A model generated the notes under the pieces. That model was not told the origin of the DNA and made no database searches. It worked only from the letters and a program-made list of their open reading frames with translations. This document shows, one piece after another, positions 1-7,494 of a DNA stretch of 64,000 nucleotides. Each line of letters opens with the position of its first letter. The first letter of the stretch is position 1. A program made the translations under genes and the position numbers. Source of the stretch: Mycobacterium gastri (lineage in GTDB: Bacteria > Actinomycetota > Actinomycetes > Mycobacteriales > Mycobacteriaceae); the NCBI RefSeq assembly GCF_002102175.1, contig NZ_LQOX01000119.1, positions 1 to 64,000 on the forward strand, read 5' to 3'.

Positions 1-424
1 ACCACGACAGCACCGGCGTCAGCTGTTGCTCGGCGATCCCGTAGGAACGCTCCGCGCTGCGCTGGTCCAGATTGGCTTTCACCGCGGCCAGCATCGTGTT
101 GAACGCGAACCGCGCACCACCAGCATGCGACTGCAACGCCCTCAGCTGCGCCGACGTCGGGTCCAGCGCGTACTGATACGCCTGCACAACCCACCCCGAC
201 GAAACCTCCACCAACTCACCAGTTAAGGCATCGGCGTCAAAGAGCGTGAACAAAACCGACACCGCCTCCACCGCCACCCGATGCGCTTCGAAATCCGCGC
301 CGACGTCCACCCGCGTCGACAACGTCGGCGTGCCATCGCGTTTCGGCTTGCCGCACAACTGCACCCCACCAGTGACCGCGGCCACCTTCGCCGCTTGCGC
401 GCGGGTGCGCATCTGCACAATCAT
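1..424 (-). CDS. tnpB: TnpB-like protein of the IS607 element, partial
   Basis: The frame opens at ATG 424 and stays open to base 1, so only the N-terminal part (about 141 residues) is present. Around residues 75-115 it reads WVVQAYQYALDPTSAQ, then a segment with AGGARFAFNTMLAAVK. This matches the typical start of mycobacterial IS607 TnpB proteins, the RNA-guided nuclease family. The first 70 or so residues form an N-terminal extension that I do not recognise. The ATG overlaps the recombinase stop (ATGA), which suggests translational coupling. Catalytic residues would lie outside the window. Confidence 0.7.
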   Translation of the reverse strand, partial: MIVQMRTRAQAAKVAAVTGGVQLCGKPKRDGTPTLSTRVDVGADFEAHRVAVEAVSVLFTLFDADALTGELVEVSSGWVVQAYQYALDPTSAQLRALQSHAGGARFAFNTMLAAVKANLDQRSAERSYGIAEQQLTPVLSW

Positions 425-1005
425 CCCGCCTCACCACCACGATCATGCTTGGTGGCGGTGACCGCGCGCATGGCGCGATTGCGAGCCCCGCGCCGCCCAT
501 ACAGCCGTGCGCACATACTGGTGAGGACCTCGATCATGTCGCGCACCAGATCCTCGGTCGTCTCCCCATCGTCGACGACCACGATTCGGCGACCCTGCGC
601 CGCCAACACCGCCTGCAAATGCCCAACACCAAAGCGAGCCAAACGGTCCCGATGCTCCACAACGATCACTGTCGCAGACGGGTCCGACAGAATGCGGGCC
701 AACTTCGGGCGTTTCCCATTCAAACCGGACCCAACCTCGCACACCACCTGGCCCACGTCGAGACCTTCGTCCGTGGCCCACCCGGTCAAACGGGCTACCT
801 GCCGATCCAAATCTTGTCGCTGATCATCCGACGAGACCCGCGCATACAACACCACCCGCTGCCGACCCTCGGGCTAGGCGACATCCACCAAAATCGTCCC
901 CGACGCCAACCGCCGATACGGCACCGGCATCCGATCCTCACGCACCCACGCATACGCCGTCTGCGGATGCACACCCACCGACCGCGCCCACGCCGCCAAC
1001 TTCAC
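421..1005 (-). pseudogene. tnpA: IS607-type serine recombinase TnpA, split by an amber codon
   Basis: GTG 1005 opens a 43-residue helix-turn-helix segment (WARSVGVHPQTAYAWVRED, then MPVPYRRLASGTILVDVA). It ends at an in-frame TAG at 874-876. The same frame continues with PEGRQRVVLYARVSSDDQ, the catalytic start of the serine recombinase (Ser in ARVSS), and LARFGVGHLQAVL. It ends at 421. Intact IS607 TnpA joins these two halves in one chain of about 190-200 residues. One base change therefore separates DNA-binding and catalytic domains. Reinitiation at GTG 855 could still give a catalytic fragment. Readthrough of TAG is possible in principle but nothing here supports it. Confidence 0.75.
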
Positions 1006-1018
1006 ACCAACAACCCAA

Positions 1019-1050
1019 ACATACATTCACTCACAAACACATACATTCAC
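1019..1050. repeat. 12-bp direct repeat upstream of tnpA
   Basis: ACATACATTCAC occurs at 1019-1030 and again at 1039-1050, a 20-bp period (about two helical turns). The pair lies directly upstream of the IS607 tnpA start at 1005. It is well placed to be the end-recognition or operator site of the MerR-like DNA-binding domain. The role is inferred from position. Confidence 0.5.
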
Positions 1051-1156
1051 GTGCGTTTTGCCGAACAGTTCGCAGGAACCCTACCGAATGGTCCCGACAC
1101 CACTCGGGCAACCGGGCACGGCGCGTCGCAAGCGTGCGCTGCGCGACGCCGATCCC

Positions 1157-1876
1157 TCAGGCCGACGGTGGCCAGCCCGGCCTGGTCGAGGCACGTGCGG
1201 GTGCGGCGCTGTACATGGCAGCCCACACCGAACGCTCCAGGAAGCTGTCGGCGATGAACAGCATCCCGTCACCGGCCCGGAGGACGTCGTCGGGCTGTGG
1301 AACTTTGACCGCGTCACCTCGCAGCACGGTGACCAAAGCGGTGTTGGCCGGTAGGTCCAGCTCGCACACCCGCCTTCCCACCAGCGGATTGTCTTCGGGC
1401 AGGGTCAGTTTCGTCAAAGCCGCCCGGCCCTCGCGCAACACCATCATGCGCACCAGGTGACCGACGTCGATGGCGCCCTCGACACCGGCGATCATGGCGC
1501 CCGGCGTCGAGACCGCCACGTCGATGCCCCAGGCGCGGCCGAACAGCCACTCGTTGCGCAGGTCGTTGATCCGCGCCACCACCCGGGGCACCCTGAACTC
1601 CATTTTGGCCAGCAGACCCACCACCAGATTGGCCTTGTCGTCTCCGGTGGCGGCGATCAGCACGTCGCACGTCTGCACCCCCGCCTCGTGCATCGTCGAC
1701 AGTTCGCAGGCGTCGGCGTGCAACCAATCCGCGGCGGGAACCGTATGTGGTTCAAAGTTGTTCCGTTGCCGTTCGATCAGCAACACCTTGTGACCGCGAT
1801 CCAGCAATTCCTGCGCGACCGAACGGCCGACCTTGCCCGCGCCGGCAATCGCGATCCGTATTTTTCCCTTCGCCAC
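1157..1876 (-). CDS. TrkA/KtrA-type potassium channel regulatory protein (CeoC-like)
   Basis: This cytoplasmic 239-residue RCK protein would bind NAD(H) or a nucleotide and gate a K+ transporter. The N-terminus has the Rossmann motif IAGAGKVGRSVAQELL, with acidic LLIER at the end of beta-2. ATGDDKANLVV and PRVVARINDLRNEWLF are TrkA-N landmarks. A TrkA-C domain follows (about 140-225). It resembles CeoC of the M. tuberculosis CeoBC pair but has no partner RCK gene beside it. I chose GTG 1876 because it gives the family N-terminus; ATG 1894 is an alternative. It diverges from a cation/proton antiporter gene 137 bp away, which suggests a joint role in K+ homeostasis. Confidence 0.8.
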   Translation of the reverse strand: MAKGKIRIAIAGAGKVGRSVAQELLDRGHKVLLIERQRNNFEPHTVPAADWLHADACELSTMHEAGVQTCDVLIAATGDDKANLVVGLLAKMEFRVPRVVARINDLRNEWLFGRAWGIDVAVSTPGAMIAGVEGAIDVGHLVRMMVLREGRAALTKLTLPEDNPLVGRRVCELDLPANTALVTVLRGDAVKVPQPDDVLRAGDGMLFIADSFLERSVWAAMYSAAPARASTRPGWPPSA

Positions 1877-2013
1877 CCAGCCATCTTGTCTCATCGGCTG
1901 CCAGGCTTCGGACTGTGCGGCCGACAGCGGGCCGCCCCGTACTGATTTACTGGCAGCACGCCACCTTGGGCGCCGAGCTACCGCCGCCGAGATCACATCT
2001 GGACGGAAACCAA

Positions 2014-3510
2014 ATGAGCTTGCAGCAGCTGTATCTGGCTTTGTTGATCGGTGGCCTCGTGCTGCTGGCCAGCATTGTGGGCACCCGGTTGGCGACTCGG
2101 GTGGGATTTCCCAGCATGCTGCTCTTCCTGCTAGTCGGCGTCGCCGTCGGTGAGGACGGGCTGGGGCTGAAGTTCGACGACGTACAGCTGGCCAGGAACG
2201 TGGGTACCGCGGCCCTGGCCCTGATTCTCGTTGAAGGCGGATTGACCACCCGATTCACCGACATCCGCACTGTGCTGGCACCCGCGGCAACATTGGCCAC
2301 TGTCGGGGTCCTCGTCAGTATGGCCGTTACGGCCGTTGGCGCGCACCTGCTGCTGCGTGTCGACTGGCAGGTGGCCCTGTTGCTCGGCGCCATCGTTTCT
2401 TCCACCGACGCCGCAGCGGTGTTCTCGGTCCTACGGGTGCTGCCGTTGCCGCGGCGTGTCGCCGGGCTGCTCGAGGCCGAATCCGGGTTCAACGATGCGC
2501 CCGCGGTGATTCTGGTGCTGATGTTCAGTGCGGTGCCCTTCGCCGTCGAGCCCGGGACTGCGATCGCCGATCTGCTGTTCGAGCTCCTCGCCGGCGCCGC
2601 GGTGGGGGTGACGATCGGCTACCTGGGTGCCTTCGCGCTGCGACGTATCGCGCTGCCCGCCTCCGGCCTGTACCCGATCGCGATGTTCGGGTTGGGTCTG
2701 GTCGCGTTCGCGGCCGCCGGCGCCAGCCACGCCAGCGGATTCATCGCCGCCTATCTGGCCGCGGTGGTGTTGGCCAACTCGGGCCTGCCGCACCGGTCGG
2801 CGACCCGGTCGTTCGCCGAGGGCGTCGGCTGGCTGGCGCAGATCGGGCTGTTCGTGTTGCTCGGACTGCTGGTGGACCCTGGCGACGTGGCCCACGACGT
2901 GGTGGCCGCGATCGTCGTCGGCCTGCTGTTGCTGCTGATCGCCCGGCCCTTGTCGGTGGTGACATCGCTGGCGGCGTTCCGCATCCCGTGGCATGACCAG
3001 GTCTTCCTGTCGTGGGCGGGTCTGCGGGGTGCGGTGCCGATCGTGCTGGCCACCTTTCCGGTCGTCGCGGGCGTCGCGGACAGTTATCGCCTGCTCAACA
3101 TCGTCTTCATGCTGGTCGTGGTATTCACCCTGGTGCAGGGCCCGAGCCTGCGCCCGATCGCGCATCGGCTGGGACTGATTTCCCGCGAAGCCACCCGCGA
3201 GATCCAGGTGGAAGCGGCGCCGCTGGACGTGCTCGACGCGGAACTGCTGACCATGACCGTGCAGCCGCCGTCACGCCTGCACAACGTCACCGTCCTGGAG
3301 CTGCGGCTGCCCGACCCCGCCGTGATCACCCTGATCATCCGCAACGGCCACACCTTCGTCCCGCTGCCCGACACGCGGATCGAACGCGGCGACGAACTAC
3401 TGATCGTCACCACCTCCAACACGCGGGCCGCGGCCGAGGCAAGACTTCGCGCGGTGAGCCGGCGGGGCAAACTGGCCTACTGGTTCGACGAGTACGGCGA
3501 ACCCGACTGA
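2014..3510 (+). CDS. CPA-family K+(Na+)/H+ antiporter with TrkA-C domain
   Basis: The protein has 498 residues. About twelve hydrophobic segments fill residues 1-390, with the antiporter landmarks FLLVGVAVGEDGLGL (first helices) and SSTDAAAVFSVLR followed by ESGFNDAPAVI (the ion-binding core with acidic residues). The C-terminal 100 residues are soluble and contain a TrkA-C/RCK_C fold (LRLPDPAVITLIIRNG, then RIERGDELLIVTT). This is the NhaP2/CvrA architecture, a regulated K+/H+ or Na+/H+ exchanger of the inner membrane. ATG 2014 starts just before the first helix. The gene is divergent from a TrkA-like gene, so the two may share regulation. Ion specificity cannot be read from the sequence. 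Confidence 0.85.
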   Translation: MSLQQLYLALLIGGLVLLASIVGTRLATRVGFPSMLLFLLVGVAVGEDGLGLKFDDVQLARNVGTAALALILVEGGLTTRFTDIRTVLAPAATLATVGVLVSMAVTAVGAHLLLRVDWQVALLLGAIVSSTDAAAVFSVLRVLPLPRRVAGLLEAESGFNDAPAVILVLMFSAVPFAVEPGTAIADLLFELLAGAAVGVTIGYLGAFALRRIALPASGLYPIAMFGLGLVAFAAAGASHASGFIAAYLAAVVLANSGLPHRSATRSFAEGVGWLAQIGLFVLLGLLVDPGDVAHDVVAAIVVGLLLLLIARPLSVVTSLAAFRIPWHDQVFLSWAGLRGAVPIVLATFPVVAGVADSYRLLNIVFMLVVVFTLVQGPSLRPIAHRLGLISREATREIQVEAAPLDVLDAELLTMTVQPPSRLHNVTVLELRLPDPAVITLIIRNGHTFVPLPDTRIERGDELLIVTTSNTRAAAEARLRAVSRRGKLAYWFDEYGEPD

Positions 3511-3720
3511 CGCCCCGTCGGCGTCGGCCGCGAAGCCGAACTGAACTCGCCCGCGCGCCACTCAAGCTCACCAGGAAGCACCCCAGCGCTGTCCACCCCT
3601 TGACCCCGCCGAGGCCGTTGTTGGCCAGCGCGACGAGCGCGACACCCGCCACACCCGCCAGCGCACCGGCGGCGACCGAACGGGCGCCGATGGCCTGAAC
3701 CGGCAGGCGGGCCGCAACCC

Positions 3721-4608
3721 CTACTTCTGCAGGGTGAACTGGTTGACGTCGATGTAGCCGTCGCGGAAGAGCTTGGCGCAGCCGGTCAGGTACTTCATGT
3801 ACCGCTGGTACACCTCTTCGGACTGGATGGCGACGGCCTCGTCGTGGTGTGCCTCCAGCGCCTGCGCCCACAGGTCCAGGGTCCGCGCGTAGTGCAGCTG
3901 CAGCGACTGGCGCCGCGTCAGGGCGAAACCCGCCGCCGCGGACTGCTCCCCCACCATCTCGATCGTCGGCGGATGGCCACCGGGGAAAATCTCGGTCTGG
4001 ATGAACTTCAGGAAGCGGGCCAACCACAAGGTGAGCGGCAAGCCGGCATCGACCATTTGCTGCATGGTCAGTCCGGTGATGGTGTGCAGCAACATGACGC
4101 CGTCAGCGGGCAGGATCTGGTAGGCCCGGGCGAAGAAGTCCGCGTGACGGTCGTGGCCGAAGTGCTCGAAGGCGCCGATGGACACGATCCGGTCGACGGG
4201 CTCGTCGAACTGTTCCCAGCCCGCCAGCAACACCGCCCTGCTGCGCGGGTCCCCCGCAAGCGGGCGGTGCCCCCAGTCGAGCTCGTCGAAAGTCTTCTGG
4301 ACGTGGGCGGCCTGGTTCTTCGACAAGGTCAGGCCGATGACGTTGACGTCGTACTTCTCGATGGCCCGGCGCATGGTGGCGCCCCAGCCGCAGCCCACGT
4401 CAAGCAGCGTCATGCCCGGCCGCAGGCCCAGCTTGCCCAAGGACAGGTCGATCTTGGCGATCTGGGCCTCTTCCAGCGTCATATCGTCGCGCTCGAAGTA
4501 GGCGCAGCTGTAGGTCTGGGTCGGGTCCAGGAACAGCCGGAAGAAATCGTCGGACAAGTCGTAATGCGCCTGCACGTCGTCGAAATGCGGCGTCAGTTGT
4601 CCAGCCAT
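3721..4608 (-). CDS. Cyclopropane mycolic acid synthase family methyltransferase
   Basis: The 295-residue enzyme is SAM-dependent and should modify double bonds of meromycolate chains on acyl carrier protein. It has the CmaA/MmaA start (HYDLSDDFFRLFLDPTQTYS), the SAM site LLDVGCGWGATMRRAIEKY, IGLTLSKNQ, the bicarbonate/active-site region IVSIGAFEHFG, and the closing MKYLTGCAKLFRDGYIDV. The family member (CmaA1, CmaA2, MmaA, UmaA) cannot be assigned. Residues 112-121 are an extra ten-residue block encoded by a palindromic 30-bp insertion, listed separately. It lies on a surface stretch before the conserved VLLAGWEQF. The frame is kept, so the enzyme may still fold. The gene stands alone. Confidence 0.88.
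   Translation of the reverse strand: MAGQLTPHFDDVQAHYDLSDDFFRLFLDPTQTYSCAYFERDDMTLEEAQIAKIDLSLGKLGLRPGMTLLDVGCGWGATMRRAIEKYDVNVIGLTLSKNQAAHVQKTFDELDWGHRPLAGDPRSRAVLLAGWEQFDEPVDRIVSIGAFEHFGHDRHADFFARAYQILPADGVMLLHTITGLTMQQMVDAGLPLTLWLARFLKFIQTEIFPGGHPPTIEMVGEQSAAAGFALTRRQSLQLHYARTLDLWAQALEAHHDEAVAIQSEEVYQRYMKYLTGCAKLFRDGYIDVNQFTLQK
4246..4275 (-). repeat. 30-bp GC-rich palindromic (REP-like) insertion inside the cyclopropane synthase gene
   Basis: On the plus strand the block contains CCCGC-AA-GCGGG with flanking GGTCC and GGTGCCCCC. It encodes exactly ten residues (WGHRPLAGDP) that the family lacks between FDELD and RSRAVLLAGW. I recall very similar short palindromes (CCCCCGCAAGCGGG with GGTGCCCC) scattered in slow-growing mycobacterial genomes, so this looks like a small mobile REP-type element that landed in frame. 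The link to a repeat family is from memory and needs a genome-wide count. Confidence 0.55.
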
Positions 4609-4744
4609 TGGGATTGTTGTGCCTTTCCGGCCCGGAGACCACGTTTATGGTGCCCCCCGAATGCGCACCAATAATCTCCCCCGAGGCGTGCTCGGGAAAT
4701 GCTAGCCGATTGGGCGTCGCGCCACTAAATCCACGCCGGCCATG

Positions 4745-6553
4745 TCACCCGATCAGCTTCGTCAGCCAGCTCGAATTCTGCAGGTCCACGGCCTTGGTGC
4801 CGTCCCACACGAACGGGGTGCCATTTGCGTTGAACCCGGCCAGGCTCTCGCTGGCGTTGGTGGCCTTCGTTTGGGCGGTGCCGAGGTCCCTGCCTGATTT
4901 GATGCAGCTGATCACGGCGGCGTTGGCGCCGACGGTTTGGGCCAGGTGGGCCAGTTCGGCGTCGGTGCGATCGGATGGGGCGCCCTCCTGGGGTTGGAAG
5001 TCACTGCCGAACAAGGCGGAATAGAAGTTGGTGTACGTCTTCGGGTCGTTTTGGCCTGCAACACAGTACGAGGCCGCCACCGCACGCGTCGAGTAATTCT
5101 TGGTGTGCGATTGGTCGTCGAGAAAGTTGAGCAGGTGATAGCGCACCGCAAGCTTCTTGTCGGCCACTCCGGCGTCGATGTCGCTCGCATACGACCTGAT
5201 GAAAGCGCCGCACGGTGGACAGATGGGTTCGTTGAAAATGTCGATCGTTTTCGCCGCGGCGGAGCTGCCGACAAATACCCCGTCATCGAGCACCCGGAGT
5301 TCAACCGCGTCGGCCGGCGGCGGCGACGCAGGCGCCGGCCGCGGTGCCGACGACCGCCACGGCTGCGCGACAACGATGCCCAGTCCACCGGCGACGGCTA
5401 CCACGACGGCCAGCGCTACGCCGACCCACAGCCATGGCTTGCCCCTGCCACCGGAAGGCTGGACCGGCGGTTGGCCCCAAGGTGGTGCTCCGATGGTCCC
5501 CGGATAACCCGTGCCCCATCCGGTGGCGCCGTTCCATAGTGTGGGCTGCGGTACACCCGTCGGGACCGGCGACCCCGGCGCTGATGGTGCGGGCCACCCG
5601 GTGGGCTGTGCTGCGGGCGTCGGCGCCGCGAGACCGCCGGCAGCCTGGCCGACCACCGCGGCCGGCAGCGGGGCTACCTGACTGCGTTGCAAGATGTCGG
5701 TGGCCCGATCCTGGTCGGGGGTGGCCAGCGCCGCGTAGGCGGCCGCGGACAGGTCGCCGCAGGTGGCGTATCGGTCGGCCGGATCTTTGGCCATGCCGCG
5801 GACAATCACCTGGTCGAAGGCGGCCGGGATGCCGGGCCGTGCGGCGCTGGGCCTCGGGATGGCCTGATTCAGGTGTGCGCCCATGACGCCGAGCTGGTCG
5901 CCTCGATACGGCGGTGAGCCGGTCAAGCACTCGTACAGCACGCAGGCCAAGGCATAGATGTCGGCCCGATAGGTGACCTCGGTGTTGCCGAACCGCTCCG
6001 GGGCCATGTAGTAGAGGGTGCCCACCGTGTTGCCCAGCTGGGTCAGCTTTTCGTCGGTGGTGGCGCTGGCGATCCCGAAATCGACGAGGTAGGCGAAGTC
6101 GTCGCCGCTGACCAAGATGTTTTCCGGCTTCACGTCGCGATGGGTCACTCCGGCAGCGTGCGCGGCATCGAGCGCCGAGCCGATCTGGCGCACTACCGCC
6201 ACGGCCCGCGGAGGGGTCAGCGGCCCGTAGCGCTTCAACATGGCGGCCAGGTCCTTGCCGTCGATCAGGCGCATGTCCACGTAGAGTTGACCGTCGATTT
6301 CGCCGTAGTCGTGAATCGGCACCACGTGTGGTTCGTGCAGCCGCCCGGCGGTCCGGGCTTCGCGTTGCATACGGGTGCGGAAGACCGGATCGCTGGACAG
6401 CGCCGGCGACATGAGCTTCAGCGCCACGACGCGCTCGCGCACAGTGTCTTCGGCCTCATAGACGTCGCCCATGGCGCCGCGACCGACCAGACGCCGCAGC
6501 CGATACTGACCGAACTGCGAACCCTCGCGCGAATCCGCGGTCGTATCACCCAT
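4745..6553 (-). CDS. pknE: Transmembrane Ser/Thr protein kinase PknE with DsbA-like sensor domain
   Basis: The protein has 602 residues. Kinase domain about 15-275: glycine loop LVGRGAMGDVYEAED, catalytic lysine in VVALKLM, HRDVKPENIL, DFG as LVDFGIAS, APE as YYMAPERFG. A Pro/Gly/Ala-rich linker (about 300-385) leads to one membrane helix near 390-415 (WLWVGVALAVVVAVAGGLG). The outer domain is a DsbA/thioredoxin fold with a CPPC pair in NEPICPPCGAFIRSY. This is the PknE layout of M. tuberculosis. ATG 6553 is preceded by GAGGAG. Role: sensing redox or nitrosative stress outside the membrane and phosphorylating cytoplasmic targets, as known for the family. Confidence 0.9.
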   Translation of the reverse strand: MGDTTADSREGSQFGQYRLRRLVGRGAMGDVYEAEDTVRERVVALKLMSPALSSDPVFRTRMQREARTAGRLHEPHVVPIHDYGEIDGQLYVDMRLIDGKDLAAMLKRYGPLTPPRAVAVVRQIGSALDAAHAAGVTHRDVKPENILVSGDDFAYLVDFGIASATTDEKLTQLGNTVGTLYYMAPERFGNTEVTYRADIYALACVLYECLTGSPPYRGDQLGVMGAHLNQAIPRPSAARPGIPAAFDQVIVRGMAKDPADRYATCGDLSAAAYAALATPDQDRATDILQRSQVAPLPAAVVGQAAGGLAAPTPAAQPTGWPAPSAPGSPVPTGVPQPTLWNGATGWGTGYPGTIGAPPWGQPPVQPSGGRGKPWLWVGVALAVVVAVAGGLGIVVAQPWRSSAPRPAPASPPPADAVELRVLDDGVFVGSSAAAKTIDIFNEPICPPCGAFIRSYASDIDAGVADKKLAVRYHLLNFLDDQSHTKNYSTRAVAASYCVAGQNDPKTYTNFYSALFGSDFQPQEGAPSDRTDAELAHLAQTVGANAAVISCIKSGRDLGTAQTKATNASESLAGFNANGTPFVWDGTKAVDLQNSSWLTKLIG

Positions 6554-6685
6554 CGCCGACTCCTCACCCGCCTTCCGCATGCACGACTGAAAGCGCCTGG
6601 ACGCGGTGACGTGCAGGCATAAGGCTAATGGTTTCGTCATCCGGGAGGCGCGGCGAACAACGAGAATGCCGCCGCGACAGCGAAT

Positions 6686-7426
6686 CTATCCGGGATCGAC
6701 CCGCAGCCCGTCTAGCTGTATCGACACCAGGGTCGGAGCGGGCAGCGAGCGATTGCCGGGGCCGATCGGGTAGACCCGCCGGCGCGTCTGGAAAACCAGC
6801 CCGCCGGCGTGAACCGGCTCGGCGCAGTAGTGCGCGGCCCGCGCCCAGCGGCCCACCACTTCGGCGACGTAGTCATGTCGACGCAGCCGACCGCTGGCAT
6901 CGAAATAGAAACTCTGCCGCGGCGAGTGGGTAGGGCTGTGCGGCGGGAACGTCGCGTTCAGCCGCCGCCAGGTCTCGCCGCCCTGCTGCCATGTCCCAGC
7001 CTCGTCGACTTCGACGCCGTCGCGCGTCAACAGGTAGGGGGTGGTGAGGTAATTCCACATGGCATAGCCGGCGAAATAGACCGAATCCAGCGGATCCCAC
7101 CGGAAGTTCCGCCGCAGGCCCGAGCGACCGAAAAACGCCGGCCGGGGGTTTGCCCGTGAGCTGATGACGTGGCCGTCGTGACTCTCGATCCGCACCGTCC
7201 CGTTGTCGAAGACCCCACGCTGCCCATCACCCGGGAACGGGTCCAGGACCGTTCGAGCCTCCTGGACGTCGACCGTGATGCGGTAGTCCGCGAACCTGTT
7301 GCCCGGGACCCGTGTTCGGACCAACAGCCCGCCGCTGCGTACCTGCGCATGGATTCTGGCGGCGGTTCGCCATCGCTGCAGCCCGCCGTGGGCCTCCAGC
7401 GCCTCATCCAGCAGGGTGCTCGTCAT
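6686..7426 (-). CDS. Conserved hypothetical protein of about 246 residues
   Basis: I do not recognise a named domain. The protein starts MTSTLLDEALEAHGGLQRW, a layout shared by many actinobacterial proteins of unknown function with a LolA-like beta-rich fold (substrate held in a half barrel), but that resemblance is only in outline. No signal peptide or membrane helix is visible, and aromatic residues are frequent (VYFAGYAMWNYLTTPYLL). ATG 7426 is preferred over GTG 7432 because GAGGA lies seven bases before it. The gene lies between pknE and an MFS gene on the same strand, with 68 bp or more on each side, so operon membership is uncertain. Confidence 0.7.
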   Translation of the reverse strand: MTSTLLDEALEAHGGLQRWRTAARIHAQVRSGGLLVRTRVPGNRFADYRITVDVQEARTVLDPFPGDGQRGVFDNGTVRIESHDGHVISSRANPRPAFFGRSGLRRNFRWDPLDSVYFAGYAMWNYLTTPYLLTRDGVEVDEAGTWQQGGETWRRLNATFPPHSPTHSPRQSFYFDASGRLRRHDYVAEVVGRWARAAHYCAEPVHAGGLVFQTRRRVYPIGPGNRSLPAPTLVSIQLDGLRVDPG

Positions 7427-7494
7427 TGCCACGTCCTCGGTCCAGGTTGATCAGTGCTCATCGAGGTAATCGAACACCAATAGCTGCTTCAGCG

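Larger units (their letters stand above)
1..1050 (-). mobile_element. IS607-family element, right part only
   Basis: Two genes in the IS607 order read leftward: a serine recombinase with a MerR-like helix-turn-helix start (tnpA), then a TnpB-type gene joined by an ATGA overlap. The element runs off the left edge of the window. The right boundary is set roughly just past the 12-bp direct repeats at 1019-1050. IS607 elements lack conventional terminal inverted repeats, so the boundary cannot be read precisely. The tnpA frame is interrupted by a stop codon, so this copy is probably not autonomous. Confidence 0.75.

Noticed and set aside
445..1257. Plus-strand frame of 270 codons across the IS607 recombinase
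   Set aside because: Opposite strand carries clear recombinase and helix-turn-helix motifs; the plus frame is low-complexity.
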